From Luzula sylvatica (Eukaryota > Streptophyta > Magnoliopsida > Poales > Juncaceae), in contig OX326956.1 in assembly GCA_946800325.1 (NCBI GenBank), positions 16,830,667 to 16,894,666 of the forward strand: a stretch of 64,000 nucleotides of DNA, in the 5' to 3' direction. Positions 22,390 through 34,571 of this stretch are shown here, piece after piece. Made by a program: the position numbers and the translations under genes. Every line of letters starts with the position of its first letter. Position 1 is the stretch's first letter. The notes beneath the pieces are model-generated. The model saw only the letters and a list, made by a program, of their open reading frames with translations. It was not told where the DNA came from and searched no databases.

Positions 22390-23423
22390 ATGTTTGGAAC
22401 ATGTTTACTAAAACGGACATAACTTTCACATACGAACACCGATTTGGATGATTCAACTCTCATAAGTTAGATAATTAGATTATCTACAACTTTCCTATTC
22501 AGTGGAAAAATATTTGAATAACGTAGGACGTTCATTCTAATGAAATACACGAAAGTTTGCGGCAGTTCGACGAAAGGACGCGAACGTTTACTAAAACTAG
22601 CATAACTTTCGGATTGGATATCCAAATTGGATAAACTCGGATTTTTTGGAAAGGTGATAAGATCATCTAGAAGTTTCGTTCAGAACGTTCCTGTTAATTA
22701 CGGACCTAAGTCAGTCGAAATTCCAGTTTAGTGAAAGTGGGTCGGCTGATTCTGCAGGAGACACATCTTTTGATCAAATCTTCTAGAAACTTGTCATTTC
22801 ATGCATATAAAAGTATCATTTGATTGATTAAAGAGTGTCTATTTACTGGTGAAGGAATACGAGTTATTCTATAAATAGGACCCTAATCTCACTCAATCAA
22901 ATCAATCTAAGCAACCATTATTTCCACTAATTAATCCAGTAATTAAGAGAGAGAAAAGTTCGCCGGAATTCTCCATTGATTCCGGCAAGAGTTTAAGCAA
23001 GAGTGATTACGAGGCGTCTAGGCAGTTTCGTGATTATCCGACGACTCCCGTTTCGCGGTGGATACGAGTACAGGTATGTATACGTTTGCGTACTAACGAG
23101 TTAAGTTCATCAACCGACGAGAAGACGAACGGAGAAAGACGACCGGTTTGGGCGTGGGACGAACCGGTACGAGCGAAAATGCGCGAACGAAAAGGTGCGA
23201 ACGAAAAGGTGCGACGTGAACGGAAGTGAAGTCTTCGCAGCGACAAACCCTTCGTAAGCGATCAATTTCGCTAGGTACAAATATTACGTTTATTAGATTT
23301 ACGTTATATTAGTTATAGGCAATTTGATAAACAAATCGTAGATGAGATCTCGGGGATTTGTACTCCGTCGAGTCCAATAATTATCCGCTGCGCGGACTCG
23401 ATGGGGGTGTAGATAACCCAACA
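22390..23423 (+). mobile_element. LTR fragment (5' LTR) of an LTR retrotransposon
   Basis: The segment ends in GATAACCCAACA followed one base later by a tRNA-iMet primer-binding site, as a 5' LTR should. Within the last 0.5 kb, CGTCTAGGCAGTTTC, GGATACGAGTACAGG and a CGATCAATTTCG stretch have counterparts in the same order in the LTR at 61180-61903, so the two LTRs are related. The start is uncertain; TGTTTGGAACATG at about 22390 is the best candidate. No internal retrotransposon domain follows. Confidence 0.55.
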
Positions 23424-23424
23424 G

Positions 23425-23434
23425 TGGTATCAGA
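23425..23434 (+). other. Primer-binding site remnant
   Basis: TGGTATCAGA, the first ten bases of the copia-type PBS, one base after the LTR end. The following bases no longer match. Confidence 0.7.
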
Positions 23435-23905
23435 TTGATTAATCGGCCTAGCGCATCCAAGGCTATGATGAACAAATGTGGGGATAGCGGGTCACCCTGT
23501 CTTATCCCCCTTCTGTAGTGTACCGATTTACCGGGTATCCCGTTCAGTAATATTTTTGTGGATCCGTTTAGCACATAATGTTGTGATCCAGCGAGGTCCA
23601 AATCCTCTGGCCTTTAGTATGGTTATAATGAATTGCCAGGAAATTGTGTCGAAGACTTTTTGAATGTCTGCTTTGAATAGGAGAACGTGTTGGTTGGTTT
23701 TGTGAGCTAGATTTAGGGTTTCTCTGGCATATACAGAGCATTCTGCTATTTCTCGATGCTTGATGAAACCTAGTTGGTTCGGCAAGATGAGTTGATTTAT
23801 GTGTGTTTGTAATATGTTGGCTAGGGTTGGCTAGGGTTTTTGACAGTATTTTCTGAATATTCCAAGTATATTTACTGCTCCGTTTGGAGCATGGCCGTTT
23901 GTTTT
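23435..23905 (-). pseudogene. LINE reverse-transcriptase fragment
   Basis: The minus strand encodes LINE RT motifs in order: PNQLGFIKHREIAECSVYAR, LLFKADIQKVFDTISWQF, then after a frameshift KILLNGIPGK and RRGIRQGDPLSPHLFIIALD. The frame stops being LINE-like at GRLIN, right at the LTR/PBS junction, before the YADD box. Both ends are missing. Non-functional remnant. Confidence 0.85.
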
Positions 23906-24059
23906 TCACTTTTATATAGACTTTCTTAAAAATGTGGTTGGAAACGAGAAAGGGCTTTGTATTAAAGCCACAGAGAAATCGAACTCTTGATGGTAGCGTG
24001 TGATCAGAACTCAGTCCTTCATGTATCCATTAATATAGTCTGTTATGTTTCTAACAATA

Positions 24060-25005
24060 TCGTGTCGCTCAAATTGATTTCCTCCGGTGACTTAAATAAA
24101 AAAATATGAACAATCAAAATCATTGAACTTCTAAAATCACCTAAAAAATACTAATTATGGTATATGAATTATCACGTATTTCTCGATATCCATATAATTT
24201 GAATCTCGATCATTTTGTAATGCAAATATTATAGAAAATATATACTTAATATGTTTCTATACAAATATATAGGTAATTTCTCATATGTAATTCGTTCATA
24301 CCAAATGTATGTTCAATCAAAAGTATCAAATCGGTTTTAAAGTATCAAATAACAATTTGTGTGCTTAAAAGTATCAAATTGTACTGTTTAAAGCACTATT
24401 TGTCTATATTCGCACTCTCCAGTGGTGTGTTGTTGGGTCATGATATTCATATACTTCCATTTAAGAGGCCCCATACTCTGGCCCAATCAGATTTCAAGTT
24501 CATCACTGTACATTTTATCAGATTTGCTAAGAAAAATAAATTAAAAAATTAAAAAAAATTCACGCGGACAAAATATATTAATGAAATTAACAAAATATAT
24601 TTATCAAATTAACACAATATACGGCTGAATCCAATATGTTAACATGACTAAAATTAAGAATAAAATAATATATTTTCAATAGTATATTTTGCTAAATACG
24701 AGAATATATATTTCTAATTTCAACTATATATTTTGGTTCTTGAATTTTTTTTTTGAATTATTTTTGTGGATTTTTTTAGCATTTCTAGATTTTATATTCT
24801 ATAATATCCCAATTAGCATTCTTGTAAATTAAAAAATCTTAATTTATAATTATTAATTATATATGTCCTCTTAATCATGTGAATCTTGTTAATCTATTGG
24901 AGTGGAGCTGCATGGTCTGATACATTGAAACTCTTGGATTAAATTATGTGTGAATTTTACCATAAATTGTACACATTAAACTTGTCTTAAATTTTGTAAG
25001 TGAAA
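24060..25005. repeat. Duplicated segment without the hAT insertion (pairs with 10304-12480)
   Basis: Diverged direct copy of the flanks around the 10700-12160 hAT element. The central part between about 24420 and 24785 is not alignable by eye. Confidence 0.65.
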
Positions 25006-26478
25006 ATACACTTAGAATTCGGAGTGAAATAATCATCGATGAATCAAGCGAACCTAGTCGTCAATTTTAGCGTCAGTTCTTTCCCGCAGTTCCTGCTCTT
25101 TCAACAGTTTCATTCACATGAAAAAAAGTAATGTACTTCAAATATACCATTTATGATATCGATATATATTTTTCTGTAAAACATATGTACTGATATCCAT
25201 ATACCTTAGCCAGATAAGCCTTATGAAATCTGTATCCCTGAATTGATTTTTCTATCATGTCACACATAATTAATGTATTTAATATTTTTGATGAATTTGT
25301 TTCTCACTATTCATAAATACCACAATTCATAATTAATTAAATCTAACTTTACAAATTTTGAAAATAATTGTTGAGTGAAATTAATTCACCATTTAACATG
25401 TGTTAAATGGATACACATGACTCATTTCATTGTTTCACACATACACAATTTAACATGTGTTACATCCAATAGAACTCTAATAAATTAGATTTTGAATTTA
25501 TATACGAATCTATTTTTCATTTATTCTACAAAATATAAAAATAGGAAAAAATGATAAACAATTAATAATGCAAAGAGACAATAGTTTTTGATAAAAAATA
25601 ATAAAGTAATTTTGTAATAAGTTCTTAAATCGAACAAATCATAATTTAGAGTTTTTCGAAAAATTTACAAAATGAAACTATTATAAAAAAAAAAAAAAAA
25701 AAAATTTCGCATAATCTGCAAATACAAATGAAAATATATTGTTTTTTTAAAAAGATTCAAGATAAAATAATTGAAAACTTGTTCAAATAAATATGACTTA
25801 TATTTGTAAAATGAAATATAATAAAAGAAAATATATAAACCAAATTATTTTCTAATAATGTGGTTTATCATATAATTAATATGATTTGTCACCTATTATC
25901 ATTTACTATATAATGTTATTTAACATTTAATACATGCCATCACCAACCCATAAATAGGTTGAGGAGATATCAAATGAGGACAAGTATAATTTTGTAATCT
26001 TATGAAACATACATTAAATGTTATAAGTATCTTTTTTTTAATATTAATATTCAAAATTATGAAATATATTCACTTCAAAATTTTCTTTATTTCGAGTTAT
26101 ATATTCTCATATTTCAACATTTTTTTTTCTTTAGCTTAAAGTTACGAAAACAATTATGTAATACGATACAATACAATATAATACAAAAGTAAATATAACA
26201 CATTAGTGACTTTTAAGCCTAATTATTAGTGTGATGATTTTTACAATTTAAAAAAATTGTACATAATACTAAGTAATCTATAATTGTATTTTTACTCAAA
26301 AAAAGTTCATGCAAATTTTTTCAAAAATTAATAAAAATGAGAGAATATTGAAGTTAATTTAACTTTTCTTTACAATCCACCCATATAGAATTGTTCAAGT
26401 AACATAAAATTGTTTCCTTTTAATCTAAGTATGTTTAAAGATTTATATGTTTATATATATTAGTTTTAAAAATTGACA
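25006..26478. other. Intergenic with a tiny gene relic
   Basis: AT-rich. Positions 26361-26393 (ACTTTTCTTTACAATCCACC) match codons within the LQSIPEE gene (8835-8867, minus sense), so a relic of that gene sits just outside the palindrome's left arm. Nothing else was recognised. Confidence 0.5.
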
Positions 26479-26744
26479 TTTCTTGTTAATTAATGAAATA
26501 AATATTGAAAAAGTATAAATTGTACATTGATAAAACGAATCCAGAATATTGAAGTTACACTCATTTTCGAGATAAGATCTCCTAATAATAATCGTCAAAG
26601 GCCTCCGAAAAATCATGACCGGCCGTGAATATACCATAATTATAAAAAAAATGCACATTTACATACTAACTTATATTGGTGAAAATATTCAAAATCAACA
26701 TTATATACCAAACCCTCCAAAGGGAGGGAGCTTCCTGTTATTTA

Positions 26745-27408
26745 TCATAGTATGCAATATCCATCATCAGAAGTTCCGGCCGAATCATATGATAATATGC
26801 TTATCACGTCAGCTTCGACCAAATCCACGTGCTCTTCTATCGGCACCTACAAATTTAATAAGCGAATTATTGACAAGTTCATCAAAATTCTATTTTCCTA
26901 GCACCAATATTCTAAATATCGATTTATCGCTGATATATGATCGGTCACCCGATTTAAATCTAATATGGGCAGGTTTTAGCCCGATCAATAGAGAAACTAG
27001 AACACATACTAAATTCAAAATTCTTGGTTAAAGATTTGAAATTGATGTAGTAAAATAATTACCTGATTCAAGGGCTCCAAACCTTGTTCCATTCCATTCA
27101 TATAAGCAGCTATCTCCACTGCTTCTTGGCGTCTCCGATTACATTTCTACTTTCAACAACAGCAATGAGAACAAGTTTTAAAATAAAAACTTCTATTAAA
27201 AAATTTAAGCCAAATTATTTGCTTAATTAATAAATTAATTAACATACTAAGATACCTTGCGAATTAATTTGGATAAATACGAGACTCGTGCTTTCCAACT
27301 AACTTTTGTGTAAGTTTGACCAGAAGCTGGCTGGGTCGCCTCCTCCGGCAAGACTGCACAACTGGTGAAGACTACACAACTTCCGAGGCAAGAAAAGAAA
27401 TAATTCAT
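26745..27408 (-). CDS. Three-exon gene, unrecognised 112-aa protein (left palindrome copy)
   Basis: Exon 1 27408-27256 (51 codons, MNYFFSCLGSC), exon 2 27146-27063 (28 codons, KCNRRRQEAVEIAAYMNG), exon 3 26846-26745 (33 codons plus TGA, ends DDGYCIL). Every intron is GT...AG and all joins are in phase 0. The same structure is intact in the opposite arm. The N-terminus is cysteine-rich (FSCLGSC), the middle is basic (SKLIRK-KCNRRR), the C-terminus acidic (PIEEHVDLVEADVISILSYD). No domain was recognised. This copy has six extra residues in exon 1 (VVFTSC next to an SC repeat), apparently a small tandem duplication. TATAAATTTT lies about 130 bp upstream. Confidence 0.65.
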
Positions 27409-27532
27409 TTTTCAAATTTCAAAATTCCTATTAAAAATTCGATTGCTTGAAGTTTTTCCTATTTATTAGGATGATGGAGAATGGAGAGTTTTGATCGCTT
27501 TATTTAGCAAGGCAGTGATTATTTAGGTTGTA

Positions 27533-27541
27533 AAATTTATA
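27533..27541 (-). promoter_or_regulatory. TATA box of the left-arm gene
   Basis: Minus strand CTATAAATTTT, about 130 bp before the ATG; conserved in the right arm at 34432-34439. Confidence 0.5.
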
Positions 27542-27564
27542 GGACCTGGCCAAAACAAATGTTG

Positions 27565-27810
27565 TTATCTTCCATAGATACATTGTATTTTCCTCTCTAA
27601 CAAGATTTTGACCCATGAATGCAGTGTAATGGGAACTAGCATAAACATAATTAACAAATCTTGTTTAATTTTAGTTAATATCTCTAATTCTTCATTCCTA
27701 TTTTTAAGTAACAACTGGTAATTTACACGTGCAAAGTCAGTGTTTTGTTGGTCCCAAATTTGTTCAGGAATATAAACTGAATTTTGATTGCAATTACTCG
27801 AAAAGCTCAA
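27565..27810 (-). other. Open frame upstream of the palindrome gene, unrecognised
   Basis: An 81-codon frame (NQNSVYIPEQIWDQQNTDF, NRNEELEILTKIKQDLL) has protein-like composition and is conserved in the right arm at about 34150-34400, where an insertion of about 25 bp and an altered end change it. It may be an exon remnant of an older gene or element. No family recognised. Confidence 0.35.
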
Positions 27811-29708
27811 TCGGCTGTTATCTGCCTCGTCCTAGTATTTCTCGTCTATCTATCTATCTTTTATATATATGTTTTTTTCCTTTTTAAAAAATGATCTAAA
27901 AGTAAAAAAAGACAAGAAAATATAAAAGCATCTCACTATTTCACAATATCTCAAAATTAAGTATTCAATTTCTTTCCAATTTTATTGATGTTTAATTGAA
28001 ATATCACGACAATATTAGGTAAAATTTTTGTAAATAACAAGTTGTTTATTTGGATTGCAGTTTCCTATATTAAATGAACTGGATAAAATTTATTTTCAAC
28101 TATGTTATGATTCGGGCCATTTCGCCCATTATGATTACGTGTTAGCATAACGCACAATTCATTCAACTTTCAAAAAAAGTAATTATTTCATTTACATTAG
28201 ATACTTGAATCAATTTATATCTAATTATCAAAATAAATCCAATTCACAGAGCACACCAGGCATATGATTCATAACAAATATCAACTTAATTTGATCATGT
28301 CAACTCGAATCTAAATTTCACATAGAAATTCAAGCTTCTATACACATTCAAACCTGTTCAAGTTCATCCAGTTACAAATTCCACCCTAGCCCTAATTTTA
28401 AATTACTATTTCTAAACCCCGACCCAATCACACCCATACGAAGTTACAAAAATCAGAACCCATACAAACACTAAAATTTATTTCATACAAACAAATGATT
28501 CTTAATTATGTCAGATAATTAGCATGCAGAAAAAATAAACTTAGATTAGTCAATCTAACTTGTATGTTAATTAGGTATCATGTGTTAATTGATTCCAAAT
28601 TGAGGTTATATATGGTGCCCCCAACATCCTCTATGTATATTAAGGATGCGTCAATCGAGATTGATTTAATGGGTTGATTGGATTGATTAAGCATTAAATC
28701 AATACTTAGTTGAATTGATTCAATCAAAAAGATAATCAATGCTAATAAAGCATCCTAAATTGACGTTTGGGGGCTCCTTATATTTTCCCTTCCAAATTGG
28801 CCTCTTTTAAAACCTAACTTTTGCGGGCTTATTAGGGTAGTCTATTTGTGCAAGGCCTCTCCTACATACGAGGCTATTATAGTATCATACATAATATATT
28901 TATATAAACTAGAATTGAAAAATTATTTCCTTAATTTTTTCTTTATCAGCCCAAAATCGGCTTACATTCAATGATTCAAACAAAGCCCGTCAGTTTGTTC
29001 TTTTTTTTTTTTTTTTTATTATTTCTAATATTTCTTATTTTATGAATTATAATCGAAAGTGTTTTAGTATAGGCTAAAATCCAAAATAACATTTTTCTAG
29101 TTTTATTGGAGATTAGTAACCTTAATTTCAGAGAGTTATGATATATATCTGGATGTTTTCATTGGGATAAATATAATATATTGAAATTTTGCAAAGATAC
29201 ATAATAAATAAATAATTGAAATGGTGCATGATTTTGAATACACATTACTTATTTATCATATAAGTTTCTTAAAAATCTCATTTTATAAGACAAGACATTA
29301 CAATTAAAATTTACAGGGTCCTAATGTTTGTTTAAAAATTTGGAGAATATATAATGTAATGTCTATTTTTTTCTGATCACCAACGAAGATGTTTACATTT
29401 TTTTTGTCATATATGCAAACAGAACGAATTACAATATAAGCATACATACATTCACATGAGTAACTATTTTTTATTATATTTACAATTCATTGTAGAATAT
29501 AATTGAAAGACAATCATACTAATTACATATTAAAACAACAAGAAAATTAATAAAATTAGAAGAATGAATACTTTCTTGCATGACATGATAATATAGCCAT
29601 GAAAAAAGGAAGAACACAAATGGCCCCTAATTAGCAACTTGTAAAAAGATGAGTTGCTAAGTAGTTCTGGGATCAATAATTTACAAAGAAAAGGGCATAT
29701 GGACATTT

Positions 29709-30056
29709 TCATACTTCTTCGGGTATACTCTGAAGCTCCGGCCTCCACCGCCTTCCATGCCGAACCGTAACCATTTCACGTTTCTTCGATTGCCTCCTGA
29801 TCACAACTGCGTTATGTAATTGCTCGAAGAAACGGCGCAACTTGTCTTTACGATCCACACGTATAAGCGACTCGGCAAATTTTTTCGCTTCTTGTCGGTA
29901 GAAGATAATCTCATTTGCTCGAGTGGTGATCACCGTCTCTTCGAGTGCTTGTTCGATTGATTCGAACGTCGTTAGATTGGCATGGATGCGAGAGCATCTA
30001 GATAGAAACTTAGCGTTTGAGGAATCATGAGCCATTTGAGGGCGTACAATCTCCAT
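29709..30056 (-). CDS. Small plant protein, UCP031279-like, 115 aa (copy B)
   Basis: Intact single-exon frame from ATG 30056 (MEIVRPQMAHDSSNAKF) to RRWRPELQSIPEEV. It has the same length as the copy at 8703-9050 with no indel; differences are substitutions such as IIHPQI to IVRPQM and IISQQ to IFYRQ. The last 45 residues are identical apart from a conservative change (KEKL/KDKL region). The start, TATA box and 5' flank are shared. The gene lies in the spacer between the two palindrome arms. Function unknown. Confidence 0.75.
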   Translation of the reverse strand: MEIVRPQMAHDSSNAKFLSRCSRIHANLTTFESIEQALEETVITTRANEIIFYRQEAKKFAESLIRVDRKDKLRRFFEQLHNAVVIRRQSKKREMVTVRHGRRWRPELQSIPEEV

Positions 30057-30126
30057 ATTTCAGATCTATTTTTATGTTTAATTACTATTTGCTTGGTTAA
30101 TTTGTTAATGGCATGATGGAGTATGT

Positions 30127-30134
30127 GTTTTATA
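30127..30134 (-). promoter_or_regulatory. TATA box of the 29709-30056 gene
   Basis: Minus strand CCTATAAAACAC about 75 bp upstream of the start codon, as in copy A. Confidence 0.6.
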
Positions 30135-31497
30135 GGCGATGAGAAGTCGGCCAGCTCATGAACAAAGGTTGGAAAGTGGTTGCTTAGATCGTTAAATAAG
30201 GCGAATATTATGGAAGTTGAACAACTGGATATTTCTGTGGTGGTATTATTTTATGTGAAAAGTCGGTGTCATGCATAATGCTTGGTTCTTTCCAAAGTCA
30301 ACTCATGGTGGTATTATTTCATTCCAAAGTCGGTTGCTTAGAATCATATTGTGCATTCATCCGTCTTCTCGATCGCGTACGTTCTTTTATCGTTGTACGT
30401 ACTTTTTTACCGTTGATCCAAAATTGTATTTCCTTCAATTTAGGTTTAAATTTACTCTTTTGCCTAAATTATATTTTACATATATTTTTTAGGTTATTAG
30501 CTATATGCACGATATTATCTCTTGGATTTCTTTATTGCTCGAATGAATCTCCGTGTAAGTTATTTCTACCGAATTGATACGAAATCGAAACCTCCGCATT
30601 GAATATTTTACTAAAGGATTTTACTGTCCCAAATGCGACGCTAAACCCCAACGAAACAACTAGGGTGTTCTCCATTAAAGAAACCTGCAATCTTTTCAAA
30701 AATTTTGGTTAATTTTCCTTTCATCAATGTTTTAGATTTGCAAATAAACTCAAAACTAGATTCAATATTTTGACAAATATTTCTTTCATCGCAGAAATCT
30801 ACCAAATAATTTGTTATAAATGCCTGAATAATTCATTGAACTTATTTACTAAGAATGATTTGGTCGATACAAACAAAATGATTTTATTTACTTACAATTT
30901 CAGACTCGAGCTATTCAACGCGCGCGGATTCGATACATGGTCAGAGAAGACAATTGCACCTACAATAGAGTCGAGTCAAATTCTTTACAAAGCAATGCGA
31001 GCATTAGGGCTCAAGGTCTTCATTCAGACTGTCTTTACGAAGCAACACGAGTATTAGGTACAATCGAATCGAGTAAAATTCAACGTGCTGATTTTCTTAA
31101 TTCCATGTCGAATTCAGATATTTCGTGCATTTCTGTTATTTTCACGATTTATCAACTATCGATTTCATCTTCGGTATACACAGGTCGTTTCTGATGTATT
31201 TACTCCAGCTGTGATGTTTGTGAGCCTAGCAAGGACAGTCACTGTCAAATATGTAATATCTTGGTTAGTTCAATTTCTAAAGTAACTAATTGAGCCCGAC
31301 CTCATTAACGTTTATTTTCGTAAATTAAATTTGTATCGCATTAATTTCAGGTGGTTTATGCGAGTACATATCGCATTAGTTTACATAAGTGGAGACCTCT
31401 AAGCTGGATGGTAAATGCTTAAAATTACTGCGTCACTTAAAACATGTACTTTTTAGTTTACTAGGTTGGTGAATTAAAGTACATTAATTAAATTAAA

Positions 31498-31517
31498 TTA
31501 CCACCAGCTGGTGGTAA
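31498..31517. repeat. 20-bp perfect palindrome
   Basis: TTACCACCAGCTGGTGGTAA is self-complementary, with AT-rich TTAATTAA flanks that extend the symmetry imperfectly. Confidence 0.8.
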
Positions 31518-31778
31518 GTAATTAATTAAATATCCATTTTACAAGGTTGGTGAATTAGTTTACTAATAGTGGCATTCTTGAAATTACCTATTTCTATATA
31601 ATGCAGGGACTTTTTTGGATGTTTCCCACACAATTAGTTATTATCATTTTTAATAGGTTGTTGAATTAGGAGATGTCCTATCTGGTTTTAGCAAAGCACT
31701 CAAGCTAAACTCTAAACACTAAACCGTGGCTTGGTGAATATTTGTCATTTTAGGTGAGCTTTTAATTTTCTTCATAAT

Positions 31779-31905
31779 CATCATTCTCATGATCACAATC
31801 ACATCATCATTCCCATCATATTATCATGTTCATCATATCATCATCATCATCGTATCATCATTCTCATGATATCATCATCATATTCATCATATCATCATCA
31901 CTAAC
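31779..31905. repeat. ATC/TCA-rich simple repeat
   Basis: Interrupted trinucleotide tract (ATCATCATC with TTCTCATGATC inserts). Confidence 0.9.
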
Positions 31906-32183
31906 GTATTATTACGATCGTATAAAAATGATGTCTTTGAAAAAGGAAAAAAAATATACTTATCCATAGACAATTACAAAAATCGTGATATACATGCAAA
32001 GAACTATATGAATGTATACAAAAAGAAAAAATATATACTTGCGAAAGTGTACAAATTAAAAATGACAATATACTTGCGAAAGTAAATATGATCCTGTCCG
32101 AAAAAAAAAGAAAATAGACAATTACGGTCATCAGTATCAATGCACGTACAAGGTTAATTACTAATTTAACAAAATTATTATTT

Positions 32184-32378
32184 GGAGCATTTCTGCATGT
32201 AGCCTCTTTTAGAATAAAAATTCAAAAACTAACCCATTTTTCGAAAATATTCCAAAAATAACCCCTTTCGGGTTATTTTTGGAATATTTGCGAAAAGGAG
32301 GTTATTTTTGGAATATTTTCGAAAAGGAGTTAGTTTTTGAATTTTTATTCTAAAAGGGGTTACATGCAGAAATGCTCC
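32184..32378. mobile_element. Fold-back MITE, Mutator-like, 195 bp, 9-bp TSD
   Basis: Left terminus GGAGCATTTCTGCATGTA and its inverse TACATGCAGAAATGCTCC on the right; pairing extends almost to the centre (about 80 bp per arm). A perfect 9-bp TSD, TTATTATTT, lies at 32175-32183 and 32379-32387. The 9-bp TSD and long TIRs indicate a MULE-derived MITE. Confidence 0.88.
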
Positions 32379-33292
32379 TTATTATTTATAAATTTGCTCA
32401 CATGATTATGTCCTATGTAAAGCAGAAAAAAAGTTAGACATTACATTACATTAAACATCTAAATTGGCGATCAGAAAAAAAATAGACATTACATTACATA
32501 TTCTCCAAATTTTTAAACAAACATTAGGACCCTGTAAATTTTAATTGTAATGTCTTGTCTTATAAAATGAGATTTTTAAGAAACTAATATGACAAATAAT
32601 AATGTGTATTCAAAATGATGCACAATTTCAATTATTTATTTATTTATGTATCTTTGCAAAATTTCAATATATTATATTTATCCCAATGAAAACATCCAGA
32701 TATAGACCATAACTCTCTGAAATTAAGGTTACTAATCTCCAATAAAACTAGAAAAATGTTATTTTGTATTTTATCCTAAAACAATTCCGATTATAATTCA
32801 TAAAATAAGAAATATTAGAAATAAAAAAATGAACAAACTGACGGGCTTTGTTTGAATGTAAGCCGATTTTGGGCTGACAAAGAAAAAATTAAGGAAATAA
32901 TTTTTCAATTTTAGTTTATATAAATATATTATGTATGATACTATAATAGCGTCGTATGTAGGAGAGACCTTGCACAAATAGACTACTCTAATAAGCCCGC
33001 AAAAGTTAGGTTTTAAAAGAGGCCAATTTGGAATCAATTAACACATGATACATAATTAACATACAAGTTAGATTGACTAATCTAAGTTTATTTTTTCTGC
33101 GTGCTAATTATCTTACATAATTAAGAATCATTTGTTTGTATGAAATAATTTTAGTGTTTGTATGGGTTCTGATTTTTGTAACTTCGTAGAGGTGTAATTT
33201 GGTCGGGGTTTAGAAATAGTAATTTAAAATTAGGGCTAGGGTGGAATTTTTAACTGGATGAACTTGAACAGGTTTGAATGTGTATACAAGCT

Positions 33293-33650
33293 AAAGGAGA
33301 GGAAAGAGAATGCGGTGATAGAAAGGGTTATATTTTCAAGGTCAGGAAACCGGGAATATAACTCTAAATAGAGAATACGGAATCAAAGTTCAGGATTTCA
33401 ATTCCAAGTTCAACTGATTATAAGGAAGGAATTGATATCCTAGAAGTAAAGTTCAGGTTTTATTAAGATTTAGTTTTGGTTAAGGGACTGATAAGTAAGT
33501 TTAATATGAAGGTATTTAGGATATAGTGATTTTTAGTTAGTGTAGGGCAAATATCTTCAAAAAACTTGCTTAATTATTGTAAAAAAAAATTTGCAATTAA
33601 AAATAATAGAAATAGGACATAAGAGCCTGCTCTATTTTTCTCAAAAAAAA
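33293..33650 (+). mobile_element. 5'-truncated LINE 3' end (358 bp) in the right arm
   Basis: The left arm is continuous here, so this is an insertion. It ends with TAGGACATAAGAGCCTGCTC and an A8 tail, matching the 3' end of the LINE at 35632-37624 (TAGGACTTAAGAGCCTACTT, then an A tract). Only 3'-UTR sequence is present. No clear TSD. Confidence 0.8.
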
Positions 33651-34431
33651 TTTCTATGTGAAATTTAGATTCAAGTTGACATCAAATTAAGTTGCTATTT
33701 ATTATGAAGTATATGCCTGGTGTGCTCTGTGAATTGGATTTGTTTTGCTAATTTAGATATAAGTTGATTCAGGTATCTAATGTAAATGAAATAATTACTT
33801 TTTGTGAAAGTTGAATGAATTGTGCATTGTGCTAACACGTAATCATAATGGGCGAAATGGCCCGAATGATAATATAGTTGAAAATAAATTTTATCCAGTT
33901 CATTTAATATAGGAAACCGCAATCCAAACGAACAATTTGTTATTTACAATTTTTTACCTAATATTGTCGTGATATTTCAATTAAACATCAATAAAATTGG
34001 AAAGAAATTGAATACTTAATTTTGAGATATTGTGAAATAGTGAGATGCTTTTATATTTTTTTGTCTTTTTTTACGTTTAGATCATTTTTTAAAAAGGAAA
34101 AAAACATATATAAAAGATAGATAGACGAGAAATACTAGGACGAGGCAGATAACAGCCGATTGGCTTTTCGAGTAATTGCAATCAAAATTCAGTTTATATT
34201 CCTGAACAAATTTGGGACCAACAAAACACTGACTTTGCACGTGTAAATTACCAGTTGTTACTTAAAAATAGGAATGAAGAATTAGAGATATTAACTAAAA
34301 TTAAACAATTTCTTCTAAAAAAAACTAAAACTAAACAAGATCTGTTAATTATGTTTCTGCTAGTTCCCATTACTAGAGAGGAAAATACAATGTATATATG
34401 GAAGATAACAATATTTGTTTTGGCCAGATCC

Positions 34432-34439
34432 TATAAATT
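34432..34439 (+). promoter_or_regulatory. TATA box of the right-arm gene
   Basis: TATAAATT, about 133 bp upstream of the ATG at 34572; conserved in the left arm. Confidence 0.5.
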
Positions 34440-34571
34440 TTACAACCAAAATAATCACTGCCTTGCTAAATAAAGCGATCAAAACTCTCCATTCTCCATC
34501 ATCCTAATAAATAGGAAAAACTTGAAGCAATCTAATTTTTAATAGGAATTTTGAATTTTGAAATTTGAAAA

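Larger units (their letters stand above)
26479..29393. repeat. Large inverted repeat, left arm (about 2.9 kb)
   Basis: Its reverse complement is found at 32453-35493. The outer border is at TCTTGTTAATTAATG (about 26479), matched by CATTAACTAACAAGA near 35493; the inner border is at the TAATGTCTATTTTTTTCTGATC region (about 29393 and 32453). The match is collinear over the whole arm apart from a 358-bp LINE insertion in the right arm and small indels. It contains the three-exon gene at 26745-27408. Confidence 0.88.
28793..30315. repeat. Segmental duplication, copy B (gene plus flanks)
   Basis: Direct copy of 7822-9320. Its left part overlaps the palindrome's left arm; the gene itself lies in the spacer. 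Confidence 0.85.
30316..32174. other. Palindrome spacer, no further gene recognised
   Basis: Several short frames occur (for example around 30770-31057) but none matches a family or has a clear splice structure. Positions 30958-31080 contain two diverged copies of a module with AAGCAATGCGAGCATTAGG / AAGCAACACGAGTATTAGG and a shared GAGTCGAGTCAAATT. An ATC-rich tract follows at 31779-31905. Confidence 0.45.

Noticed and set aside
23435..23905. Endogenous pararetrovirus or retroviral RT
   Set aside because: Motifs FKADI.KVFDTISW and RQGDPLSPHLFII are LINE-type, with no viral movement, coat or aspartic protease domains nearby.
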